Shown here piece after piece: positions 33,966 to 44,302 of a stretch of 64,000 bases of DNA. The DNA comes from Neoceratodus forsteri (lineage: Eukaryota; Chordata; Ceratodontiformes; Ceratodontidae). A program made the translations under genes and the position numbers. Every line of letters begins with the position of its first letter. Within the stretch, counting starts at the first letter, position 1. The stretch covers positions 1,391,733,501-1,391,797,500 of the forward strand of contig CM057456.1 of the NCBI GenBank assembly GCA_016271365.2, in the 5' to 3' direction. Below the pieces are notes generated by a model, which was given only the letters and a program-made list of their open reading frames with translations, had not been told where the DNA came from and did not search any database.

Positions 33966-35585
33966 ATGACCGCATGGTCACACAGGAATCACTGCACATT
34001 TCTCGTCCTTAGCACCAAAGATTACCCATCACAACTTTTACCCCCTCCCCCCGCGACCAACTCCATACTTAAGACACCGAGTCAGGAAAACAAAACGGAA
34101 CACCTCTATAACTGAAAACTCAAAGGGTCTACATGTAACAGCATTGCCTCTGAGTTTGTACCTGAAAGTGCCACTTCGTGTGGTGCTGTCTAGTCCTTGT
34201 CACAGCGTGTGGGAATAAACTTCAGACCAGGCAAATTTACATGTCTAACACACCATGATGTGATATTTATTTTTCAAAGGTTGGAAAAATAATAAATGAA
34301 AACAACAAAAATTGCAAAGAAAATCACTACTTAACATCAGTAGTTTCTCACAAAATACAGTTCTGGATCTTAGAGCTCCTAAGACCCTTCTCATCTGCAT
34401 TCAACATCTTGTCTGCCTCTCTTCTCCCTCTCCTAGGGCTGAGCCCCTCTGGGCTAAACTTAAGTAAACTCACTGAAGAGGTATTTATATCTTTTTGGTG
34501 GGATCACCTGACTGAGTCCTCTTCTAGTTACAAGTCTGGACACGTTTCAAAACCAAGGGGGGAGGGGTTATTTCTGGGGATTTCCTGGTTCAGTTAAAGG
34601 TACAGTGTATATATCCACAGATATTGACTTTCTGTATCTCTGATCCACAATGACTAAGCTCTTTTATACATATAACCTTATATAGTAACAAGTTTATAGT
34701 GTGACATTGTGAAAATACCTTAATTTCTTATAACTGTATTAATCATGCAATTATTATTGTTTTATATGGCTTTTAATCATTTTTCATTAAAAAGGCTTTA
34801 TTAACTGTATTCATTCCTGCTATCTAAAACAACCTTCATGCTTTTTGTACACAAAATGCACTTATGCACTTTACACCTCTCTGGGTGTTTATCATTCCAG
34901 GGACTGGATGGATGGAAATGGAAAAAGAATGAAAAGAGAGAACTAGTTGGAAGTTTAGTAGAGACAGTAAAGAGCTACGCTAGGTGGCCAAGCTAGGGTA
35001 GGGGGAAAAAGAAGAAAAGTGTTAACTGTAATTAGGAAATAAGGAGATAGAAAAGTGGTCCATCAGTCACAGCCAAGGGTATAGCCTAACTCCACCATAG
35101 TCCTTCACATATTGGACTTTAGGGACGCTCCCTCTCTGCCGCCTTTTCACTGGAACCCCAATTCACACTTTGAACTTAAAAAAATGTCAAGTAAAAATAA
35201 AGAGAACAGTGTTTTTTTTTTTTTTTTGTTTAAAAGAGAGAAAGACACAAACGGCTGCTACCGCTTGGTGCTGAGATCCTGTCGGCATGTGCACTGAATA
35301 GTCACGCTGTACAGTTGCTTCATACCAACAGAAAAAAAATTACCTGAATTTAAAATAAAACAACATCATGCCAAATGCAGCCTTTCTCAATACACCATCC
35401 ACTACTAGGTGTAAAAGCAACGAGGAGGCTGGAAATAGCAGCAGAATTGAGAGAAACTTTGGGTGACTCAGCCACCCAGCAAGATCACTCTGTCAGGAGC
35501 GCCACCTTGTTTTTTTAACGATACACCTACACCCACAAAAATAAAATATACATATAAATGTTTTTTTTTTTTCTTTATTCTTTTA
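33966..35585. other. Intronic sequence with nothing recognised
   Basis: Contains a poly(T) run near 35213-35228. No domain, terminal repeat or array was seen. Confidence 0.5.
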
Positions 35586-36255
35586 CATTAATAAATGAGC
35601 ATTTGCATAATAGCAATAAGGCACTCCAGGGATGTGTGTTATTAAAGGAATAATGCCTGACAGGGTGGGAGTTATGCTGGGATAATATCCCACCTCAGGT
35701 GGTTGGGCCTGAGGCCACTGGCCGAGGGCGTCCAACACCCGAGAAAGGATGTTATCCCAGCATAACACCCACCCTGGAGGGCATTATTCCTATTATACAA
35801 TGAGTTGGTGTTTTATAATAAAAAAAATAATAATTTTAAAGAATGTTTTTGTTAGTGTGTAAAAATATTTTTGCTTCTTAGGAAAAAAGAAGTGAAAGTA
35901 GTGTAAGAGCAAAAAATCAGTAGGGATGTTATGCCAGGATAACGTCCCTGCTGTGATGGCCAACTGACCAATCAGAAGCCAGGATTCTTTCTTGCCATTG
36001 TATAATGTGTAATAATGTCACTCCTGGGGTGGTGGAAGCACTTGGCTTTGCCTCGTGCTTCAACCCATCCCGGGAGTGACGTTATGAAATCAATAAGACA
36101 CAACAAGGTGTGGGTTGTTGATTGATAACAGGACGCCCCCAGGTGCGTTGTTAGGCACAAGGCGCTTGCACTGAGTGACTACAGCAGCTGGGTAGTGCTC
36201 TTATCAATCAACAACCCACACCGTGAAATGTCTTATTGCTCTTGTAAAATGGGTA
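35586..36255. repeat. Cluster of three hairpin repeats
   Basis: Hairpin 1 (about 35640-35803) has arms GGAATAATGCC...TTATGCTGGGATAAT / TTATCCCAGCATAAC...GGGCATTATTCC. Hairpin 2 (36010-36085) has GTCACTCCTGGGGTGG / CCATCCCGGGAGTGAC. Hairpin 3 (36093-36250) has GTGTGGGTTGTTGATTGATA / TATCAATCAACAACCCACAC. Outer sequences share AGCAATAAGGCA...GTGTGTGTTAT with the hairpin at 38200-38395. Between them is CCAATCAGAAGCCAGGATTC, shared with 33859 and 37130. Confidence 0.85.
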
Positions 36256-37180
36256 ACAACTATTTCTATAACAATTATACAAAACTCTGGACACATTATT
36301 AAAGATTTAATAATAGTATGTTATTTTATTTGAATATGGTGAAAAATAGTCCCCAGACTTGGGCAGAGGAAAGGTAAAATTAATTGAATAGCAGTTCACT
36401 GAAAAATGCTAAACTAGTGAGTTGGAAGGATAGCAATGTATTATTTGAGCAGTTTAGGTCTGCCTCTACCTATGTAACTGTGTTTTCCCACCTTTTCTCT
36501 TTGTTTATAAAGTATTACTGTACTGCCTACTTTCTTCATCCTGTTTTTTTTTTTTTTTCTGTTTTTCCCCTCATTCAAGATATAGAATGTTTATCATGGA
36601 ATGTTTACCATGGAATACAGGGATTTAAAATTCTGCTCAGTTCTGCTGGTAGAATGTTACTCTCCTAACATACTGTACATACAGACAACAAAGGCCTGTT
36701 TTAGAGCCAGTGACTCAATTATTTCACTGTCAGGGCAAGCAGAAGAGATTACCATGATGAACAGGTAAAGACAGAAGGGGAATTTTTCACTCTTAGTAAA
36801 GAAACCGTTGTAATGAAAACTATAAACAATACTTAATGTTTCTAATTTGTTTATGTGTGTAGGGAGAGTGTGATGATCAGGGAAACAACATTTAATTCAT
36901 TTGTTTTATTTTCTATATAAAATAATTTTATTTTTAGGGCCCAGTTGAAGGTTTTTTACAGTGTAAAGGTAGCAGCCATGTTTGTGATAGAAGATCAGTT
37001 CTGGTTGCAGAGGGACTGATGGAAGATGGTTCTGGTTGCAGGAGGACTGATTTGCTCATTGTGTAATGTGGTTTAGGAGCAGGATGACTGTGTGTGTATA
37101 TAGAGATTTAAAGTACAGTCAGCTGATGCCTCTTGGCCAATGAGATTTCTAGACTTTTTCTTATCATTTTATAATACACA
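36256..37180. other. Intronic sequence, little recognised
   Basis: AT-rich, with a poly(T) run at 36545-36560. The last ~50 bases (GGCCAATGAGATTTC...TTATCATTTTATAATACACA) resemble the hairpin-family flank. Confidence 0.5.
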
Positions 37181-38199
37181 TTGTAACATGGCTCTAAAGA
37201 TATGAGGGAAATGCAGAGTGCAGATTGGTGGAAAGGTGTCATGTGACGGAAAATGAGCAGTGATTAAGCAGCAGTAGAGCCTGCTTGTATAGTACCTAAA
37301 GTGTCCAGTGCAGCAAGGCATGATTAGAGCCCGCTTGTGTAGTACCTAGAGTGTCCATGAGCCCCAGGATGCAGCACTGTGCCGAGAACGGACAGGGCAG
37401 ACATGGAAAAGTGCTCCATTAGAGCCTGCTGGTACTCTTCCACAAGTAGCCACACGGTGCAGCACTGGGACGGCAATCAGAACATCACAGAGGCGATAGG
37501 CAGGTAGACCCTGCTCGGCATCGGGATCGCACAAAACCAAAACTAGAACAGAAGGAAATGGTACTTGCTGCAATGTGTGTTTCTCCATGACAGTCTCTTT
37601 GTCTTTGCATCAGGGTCCTCAACCAACACAATCAGCCGAACAGAATAACAGACTCAGATAGTGAAGTACGGAATAAGTACACACATAGACAGAGGAGACG
37701 ACCCGCTGCCAAAGAAAGCGAAGAAATGAAACCATCCCTTTTCTGCTTATCTGTATGTCTCGATCTGATGTAAAAGTGTGGCAAAAGTGGCAGAGATACC
37801 CGCACGACACAGGGACACCTAACGATATGCACAGTTTCTAGGCTTAGGGCATGCAACAAAACAAATCACCCACAGCGCACTGCTGGTATACAGCATCGGG
37901 ATCTCAGGGAGAACCAGTAAGCATGAAAACTGTCAGAAGGAATCATTCATTTGTAGCGTGGTTGTCCTCTCACAGGTAGTACTACTGTCGGCGTCGCAAC
38001 TCTAAAATAGCGGACACTATGTAAATAAATGTCTACCAGGAGCCGTGCACGCACACGGTTTCACATTCTCTCACTGTGCTGCAGCAAAAGAAGCGCTGGA
38101 AACTGTAGCATGCAGCAATACTACTGTCCCACAACGGTCGTCTCCTCATAACTAAAATAGTAGCCGCACAATATTCCACCCGCACTTGCCATGTTACAA
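37181..38199. mobile_element. Non-coding element with 12-bp TIRs TTGTAACATGGC
   Basis: Perfect inverted ends TTGTAACATGGC (37181-37192) and GCCATGTTACAA (38188-38199), about 1.0 kb apart. It is followed at once by a hairpin starting GCGCATTAAT. The same arrangement of ends and hairpin recurs at 61155-62046. No transposase was recognised. The internal reading frames show no known domain. Confidence 0.6.
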
Positions 38200-38395
38200 G
38201 CGCATTAATCACCTCCAGCGTCGGGCTCTACCAGGGATTAATGCCCGCTGGGTGGTTGGAAGCACTCAGCCTTCGTCCTCGTGCACCAACCCCCCCCCCC
38301 AAGCAGGGCATTAATCCATGGTAGAGCCCTCCTCTGTCGGTGATTAATGCTTACATAACACACACCCTGCCGTGCCTTATTGCTTAAATATTAAG
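38200..38395. repeat. Hairpin repeat
   Basis: Arms GCGCATTAATCACC / GGTGATTAATGC and GGGCTCTACCAGGGATTAAT / ATTAATCCATGGTAGAGCCC, with a loop that includes CACTCAGCCTTCGTCCTCGTG. The outer right wording (ACACACACCCTGCCGTGCCTTATTGCT) is the complement of the start of the 35.6-kb cluster. Confidence 0.85.
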
Positions 38396-38439
38396 CAGGT
38401 TTGACTGTATAACATAAAATAGGAATGAAATTATATAGA

Positions 38440-39400
38440 CACAGTATATTTAGAGTTGCAGTGGTTACCAAAGGTCACACCCAGTACAGAGTAACAAACA
38501 AAGTGAACCCAGCCAGGAAATGGAACAATTGAATGCATTAAGTGAATGTCTATGGCAACTGTTTTAGAAATCCTGGCTAGTTTGGCACAGTCATTAATCA
38601 TATGAAATAGAGTTGCATAGCTTAGGTGCAAAACTCAGGAATGCAATATCTCCAAAGTTAGATCTCCTTTTGGGGATGGACAAGAGGGCCTTGTCTGTGG
38701 ACCTTAAAGAGTGGGTGCGACAAGAGGGCAGGATAATTGAGGCAAGGAACACAGGTTATTGGTTATGAATGACATTTTATAAATAACACCACCAACCTGA
38801 GTAAGGTCACGTAGAGATGGGGAGGGGGGTATTCAGCAAAGCCTGGAGTACAGAGTTCAGTGGTGAACATGACAATTTGCAGCCAGGGCAGAGTGGCTTA
38901 TGTTGTTATATGTCCTGTCCTATTTCCTTAATGTGGGCTTAGCAGACGCTGAAAACACTGGTACCCCATATAAACGTTTGGGAAGAAGGATACCATGGGC
39001 TGTGGCGAGACGGGCCTTGAGTGTAACATGGTGATTTCCCCTTATACAGTAGACCAAGTCTAGTATTAAGAGTTTTGCAAATGCCTACTACGTGCAGGGA
39101 GAAATCAAAGGATGAGTATAGTGACACTCCTAAATAATTGAATGACGGCACCAAGGAAAGGATGGTTGCATCACTACAGGAGACTGAAAGAGGGAACGGA
39201 AAACGTCTTAGTATGGGTGATAAGACGAAAAGCATAGCTTAGGTTTTAGTAGTGGCATATTCAGAAGTAGTTTATTAAGGTCAATCCAATTTTGGACATC
39301 CTGGAAGTCAGAGGAGAGATGTCTGTTAAAGTCAACAAGTTAACATAGTCCAGCAGAAATTGTTACTTACAGGCTAAAAGATACACAGAATAAAAAGAGG
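38440..39400 (-). mobile_element. LINE remnant (Jockey/CR1 group RT C-terminus)
   Basis: The minus strand at 38939-39235 encodes SLVPSFNYLGVSLYSSFDFS and ICKTLNTRLGLLYKGKSP, the FNYLGV...L block found just after the RT domain of LINEs. Upstream and downstream boundaries are approximate. No catalytic part was kept. Confidence 0.7.
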
Positions 39401-39880
39401 TGTTTTACCATTTTGGGGGTGGGTTGGAGGTTGTGGCCTGAGAAAACTAGACAAGTAGGTCACTTTTATTGGGAACTGGCTCATGTAAGCAAATTTTTTT
39501 TAAATTAATTTTTCATAGTACTCTTTACTCAGCCCTTGTCCCTTCAGTGTGCAACTGTAGCTCCGTCACCTGTCATCTTCTGTACTTACTTCACTTTCCT
39601 CCTCCAATAAGCCAATGTAGCCTACATCTCACTGCAGAATTTTCATGGCAACCTTATCCTCAACCCCTTATCAAAGACGGACTTCAGCATGGAGGTGGAG
39701 TAGAGCCTGGTCAGCAGTGTGGGATCTGTGGGTGGCATACGTCATCTTGCGGGCATGTAAACACATTAAAGGGGACAGAAACTGTGCGTGAATGTGCAGC
39801 CACTTGTATTGTTCCCATTTTCATAAATGATATTCCTACCCCAAAGGATTCATGGTTACATGTTTAAAACTATACACTAG

Positions 39881-41590
39881 GGGCCAGATATTCAAAACTT
39901 TGCCCTGGGGCTAAATTAGCACTGCTCGGCGGGCAAACTTAGCCAAGAGCACAAAGCAAGCCATATTCAAAAGGAATAGCCCAGGGCAAACAGCTTCTTA
40001 ATATAGCATGGGAATAAGGCCGAGCAAACTGGGCTGGGAGTGCAGGGCAAACTTAGCCCTGCAATAAGACAGCTCTGAATATGGCATCCAGGAAGTGCAA
40101 ACCACAACAGCAACACAGTGCACAGCGATGTGAAGGTAGGTAGAGGTGAACTATGTAGCCAATGTGTGTGCCAGCAAATGCATGGACACAGTACAGCTGC
40201 AGTCGGCAGCGTATGTGAAAGTACAGTGCGCAAAACTGTAAAATATTCCCCGAACTGTTTGTGCAGAGCTAACATGTTTGCGCGGGTTTAGTGCAGGGCT
40301 AAACTGTTAGCCTGGTGCAAACACATTTGCCTGGTGCTAAACTTTGCCATATTCAAAAGTGACATGCAAATGAGCCTACTTAGGTAGTCTCTGGGCAAAC
40401 ATCCAGATTAGCATCTCATTATGCCCTGATTTGCATGCAGTTTGTACCAGGCTAACAGTTTAGCCCTGCGCTAAACCCGCGCAAACATATTAGCACTCGC
40501 AAACAGTTTGGAGAATATTACACAGTCTTGAACACTACTTCCACATGTGCTGCTGCCTGCAGCTGTACTGGGACAACACAGCATAGGCACAGATGGTGGT
40601 GGTGGCGCTGCATGCAACTGTCACACTGTAGGTCATGCTACAGTGCACAGCAGACACTGCAGTAGCAAGGGGGCCAGTAGTGTGTGGACACAGCAATGCC
40701 TATGGTATGTAGAGCACAGATGATAACTGCACTATACACAGTGAGAGGCCCAACCTACAGGTGTTTACTGACAGTGGACATTACTGTTACGCTGTTGTGT
40801 GACCCACAGATGCTGCACCTCTGGCATGGGATGCTGACAGTGACATCTACATGTCCGGCTTTGTGTGCTGTGGCAGTTGTACAGCTGTGCTGTATGTGGC
40901 TGGAGGGGGGGCATATGTTATCAGAAAGGCACACTGGTGTTGGGGTATTCCCAATACTGCCCTAGTGCACTGCGTGATGTGTCCCAGCATTGTGGCCACA
41001 CCAGGTCTGTGGCACAGCCTGGCCACACATACACTCTCCCCTTAACATCCTCCATGCCCACAGTGCTGCTTGTGTGTGCTGGCATCTGTTGGTGTCCACA
41101 GAAGAGTGGTCCGCAGGTGTGTGCTGTGTGGCCACTCTGCCATGCAGTCCACTGGTGGCAGGGTCAACACTTACTGCCTGGCATGGCGGGGACTGATGGC
41201 AGATGATGGCATCATTGTGATGCCATCAGTTAGCAGCATGTTTCTTCTATGTTTGGCTTTGTCTATGTGTCATATTTATTTGCTAGGGTCACGCAAACAC
41301 CGCGCAAAGCCAAAGTGTCATGCAAAGCTGATTGCCCAGGGTTAAGACAAGCTTTTCCTGGGCGGTACGTACCACGCCAAGAAAGTCACGAAAACCACTT
41401 TGCGCGCGCGCTAGTTGCTGAATATAGCATTGCACCTGTATTCATTTCATTTTCCCCTTTGCATACATTATGATTTTTCCCGGCGCTAATGCAGTTAGCC
41501 CGCGCTATTTGGCCTTTTTGAATATAGCAGACCCGCGCTAATCCCATGCAAATGGTTTTTGCCCGGCGCAAAGTTTTGAATATCTGGCCC
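39881..41590. mobile_element. Foldback/TIR element, copy 2 (1.7 kb, non-coding)
   Basis: Perfect 23-bp inverted ends beginning GGGCCAGATATTCAAAACTT. Subterminal and central wording is shared with copy 1 (28116-30679), and there is an internal inverted repeat around 40240-40500 (GCGGGTTTAGTGCAGGGCTA / TAGCCCTGCGCTAAACCCGC). The unusually repetitive GCTAA/GCAAA wording runs throughout. No transposase. The flanks TAG and TGT do not give a clean 3-bp duplication. Confidence 0.82.
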
Positions 41591-41808
41591 TGTGTGTTGT
41601 ATTGTTTTCTCTGTATGGATTACGTTCTGTACACTTTCTTTCATGGGACCAGAAATTTGGAGATTTGACTATGTCACTGCATGGTCAGATCAGCTCATGG
41701 TCAGAGTTTTGAATCCATGCAGTGACATAGCTAAACCTCCAAATTCCTGCACCCATGAGAGGATCTGTACAGAATGCTGTCCATACAAAGAAACCAACAC
41801 AAAACACA
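41591..41808. repeat. Palindromic MITE-like repeat
   Basis: Arms of about 90 bp with a ~30-bp loop. Inner pairs are ATGTCACTGCATGG / CCATGCAGTGACAT; outer pairs are GTATGGATTACGTTCTGTAC / GTACAGAATGCTGTCCATAC. It abuts the end of the TIR element at 41590. Confidence 0.88.
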
Positions 41809-42571
41809 AAGGTGGACCCTTTTAGGGGATGAATAGAATTTCTGAAAATAGAGCAGTACAAGTAGCTGCACGTCAGAAATTATTTCCAGTCCCCTTTAAG
41901 GGAAGTTCTCCTATCATGATATAATGCTGTATTGCAGTGCAGAAAGGCATGATATGGGTGTTAATGCAGTATTACCTATACTGTGATAAAAGTGTACTGA
42001 AATATACAGTGCCATGGTTTTCAGGTTGCTGCCCTGTCTGTAGAGTAGCGTTCAATCACTGTGTTACTGTATTGAACCACTATAGTGTTACTGTATGTTT
42101 TACTTTGTACCTACCACAAGGTGTAGCTGACAGTAGGTCACTTGATCTAACCTATTCCTGGAAACCAAATCATAGCTCCAGGGAGCACTGTTAACAAAGC
42201 AGAGTGCTCCCTTTCCCTGCTTGTGAAACACTCTTACAGTGTAAAGTTTCTCCTATGCAGGTGCCCTGGAAATGGTCCCATTTGGGGGAGGATTTTTCCA
42301 TTTTTGGTATTGATCATGCTGAATAAATAATATGCTAATATGTCCTGTGAGATTGGATTTACAGTTGCAAGAGTGGCCTCAGTTTCATTCTTAGGTTGTC
42401 AGAACTGTTTCCCCTTCATTTGTGGTTCTTATACTCTTATTGCATGTGAGACCCCTCTTAAAACCACAAGAGTGGTCTCTGAGGAAGTATTAACGTGTGG
42501 TAAATACTTGAAAGTAAAATTTTTAGAGTTAGCAGTGGGAAGTCTAAGCTCCACCTTTTGTATCCTAAAAG
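41809..42571. other. DNAH11: End of the long dynein intron
   Basis: No repeat recognised. It ends in the acceptor TTTTGTATCCTAAAAG. Confidence 0.6.
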
Positions 42572-42728
42572 GTGCTACATTACCCTGACGCAGTCTCTTC
42601 ATCTTACAATGAGCGGCGCACCTGCAGGCCCTGCAGGGACAGGAAAAACAGAGACTACAAAAGATCTGGGGCGTGCTCTTGGCGTAATGGTGTACGTCTT
42701 CAACTGCTCCGAACAGATGGACTACAAG
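42572..42728 (+). CDS. DNAH11: Axonemal dynein heavy chain, AAA1 Walker A exon
   Basis: The first base completes the Arg codon from 10386, then [18 protein letters not shown], the Walker A loop [15 protein letters not shown] (codons at 42627-42671) and [13 protein letters not shown]. The Walker A Lys and Thr bind ATP phosphate and Mg in AAA1, the main ATPase site that drives the power stroke. The exon ends phase 0 with AAG/GTACAT. The wording is almost invariant in axonemal heavy chains, and no lesion is seen. Confidence 0.97.
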
Positions 42729-43895
42729 GTACATTATAACTCAGCCTTGTCAGGGAAAACCAACCTTAGTCCGCCCCTTTGGTATTGTAAATGTGTTTTT
42801 CTTAAAGAGTAGGAATCCACTTCTGATTGTACTTGCATAATTCATGTCATTATTAGAACACTGGAGAATGCACTGACTTCACATTGCAGTTCTCCCTACC
42901 AGGGCGCTGCCAACCTATTTTTGAAATCTGTATAAAAAGTTTTAAAAAGGAATTACTGCCTTCAGAGTCATTCACAAATGGCATAACAGTCCCTCCCATG
43001 CCACCAGACTGTGATGACACAAGTGCAGCAATTCTGAGGTTAGTTGCAGCCCATCAGAAGTTTTTTAAACACCCAGCTAAATGAATACTACTGGGAAAAA
43101 TAATTTAAAAAAATCTGTACTCCGGGCAAGCCAAAACCCTAGAGGACGTAAAAGATAAATGCAGTTGAGAAAATATTGGTTTTTGTTTTCCCATTTTCAT
43201 AGATACCTGCCGTTAAAGCAGTAGTATTTTGTTAGTCTGCAAAAAAGTGGCAAGTTTTTCTATCAGAAACATCAATACACCCATTATTATTTTTATTTCA
43301 TTCCTGCAGTGAGATACTACACGACTACGTATAGAATGTGTAATATAATATGTATAATACTCACATGTAACCCATTTGTATGGAAGTTGTTAATAACGTT
43401 GAAGAACAATTCAGTCATTTGTGCCTCTGTCAGACATGACTGAAAATGGGCTCTGTACCCAGCCCACTCCCTGAAAAAACAAGTCAGTAAATACCTAAAA
43501 CTGAGGTATTTTAATAGTTCCTGCTTTCTTGCTACATGCAGCATGAAACGGTTAAAACATATCGATATGGTGCTGTGCTGTGCTGTTTACCAATGGAAAT
43601 ATGCGCTAGCACCCCCCTAATTCCTCCACAGCATAAATCTAGCGTGTACAGTCAAAAGGTAACTACAACAGAAAAGTATTCTTTTAATTGCTCGTAGATG
43701 CCATCTTTATTGACTTGTGTTATTAATTACAAAATTAGTAATACAGTCTGTTTTAAAAATATATGAGGCTATTACAAGTATACTGATTATTAATCTAAGG
43801 CTGTCAGCTATACAGTACATTATTGCGAAGCAACTCTGGCATTTGTGTAACAAATCTTGCTGCCTTATTTAACAAGGATGATATTATTTATTTAG
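42729..43895 (+). other. DNAH11: Dynein intron (1.17 kb)
   Basis: GT-AG, phase 0. No TE or RNA gene recognised. Confidence 0.85.
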
Positions 43896-44041
43896 TCCAT
43901 AGGAAACATCTATAAAGGGCTGGCTCAGACAGGCGCATGGGGATGTTTTGATGAATTTAACCGCATCTCAGTTGAAGTTTTGTCAGTTGTGGCTGTGCAG
44001 GTGAAGACTATACAAGACGCTATTAGAAACAAGAAAAAGAG
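43896..44041 (+). CDS. DNAH11: Axonemal dynein heavy chain, AAA1 Walker B exon
   Basis: Encodes [15 protein letters not shown], the Walker B block [17 protein letters not shown] (the DE pair at 43950-43955 activates water for ATP hydrolysis) and [14 protein letters not shown] plus two bases of the next Arg. Acceptor TTTATTTAG/TCC, phase 0; donor AAGAG/GTGAGT, phase 2. A second AG six bases in (CCATAG) could act as an alternative acceptor that drops Ser-Ile. Ile in SIGN, where DNAH9 and DNAH17 have Cys as I recall, and the RNKKKR end favour DNAH11. Confidence 0.96.
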
Positions 44042-44179
44042 GTGAGTCATATTTTTGTGGGGGGGGGGCAGAGAGGGAGTTTAATTGAAAGCAAGTGTGT
44101 GATTACCTCCATTTGAAATATCTTCATACAAACATGCTGCACAGACTGCCCTTATTTTTGGCAACTTGTTTTATAATAG

Positions 44180-44296
44180 ATTTTTATTCCTGGGGGAAGA
44201 CATTGCCCTCAAGTCATCGGTTGGAATATTCATAACCATGAATCCAGGCTACGCAGGTCGAACGGAGCTGCCAGAGAATCTCAAAGCACTTTTCAG
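44180..44296 (+). CDS. DNAH11: Axonemal dynein heavy chain, AAA1 sensor-1 exon
   Basis: Completes the split Arg, then [37 protein letters not shown] (the Asn is the sensor-1 residue of AAA1) and F plus the first two bases of Arg. Acceptor TTTTATAATAG/A after a 138-bp intron. The 3' border is AG/GCAAGT: the only in-frame continuation to the exon at 55870 needs a GC donor here. The wording is near-invariant, so the gene looks functional. Confidence 0.96.
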
Positions 44297-44302
44297 GCAA
44301 GT
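44297..44302 (+). promoter_or_regulatory. DNAH11: Non-canonical GC 5' splice site
   Basis: CAG/GCAAGT otherwise matches the donor consensus perfectly (AG/GNAAGT), as is usual for the ~1 percent of vertebrate introns that use GC-AG. The nearest GT gives no in-frame join. Confidence 0.85.

Larger units (their letters stand above)
10387..42571 (+). other. DNAH11: Dynein intron of about 32 kb filled with nested transposons
   Basis: Bounded by a GT donor (GTGACT) and an AG acceptor (TATCCTAAAAG/G), phase 2, joining a split Arg codon. It contains a CR1 carrying a DIRS element and a gypsy element, then hairpin repeats and TIR elements. Most of its length is recognisable repeat. Confidence 0.9.

Noticed and set aside
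37346..37588. Small minus-strand gene
   Set aside because: An 80-codon frame within a TIR-bounded element, with no recognisable motif or homologous frame in the second example.
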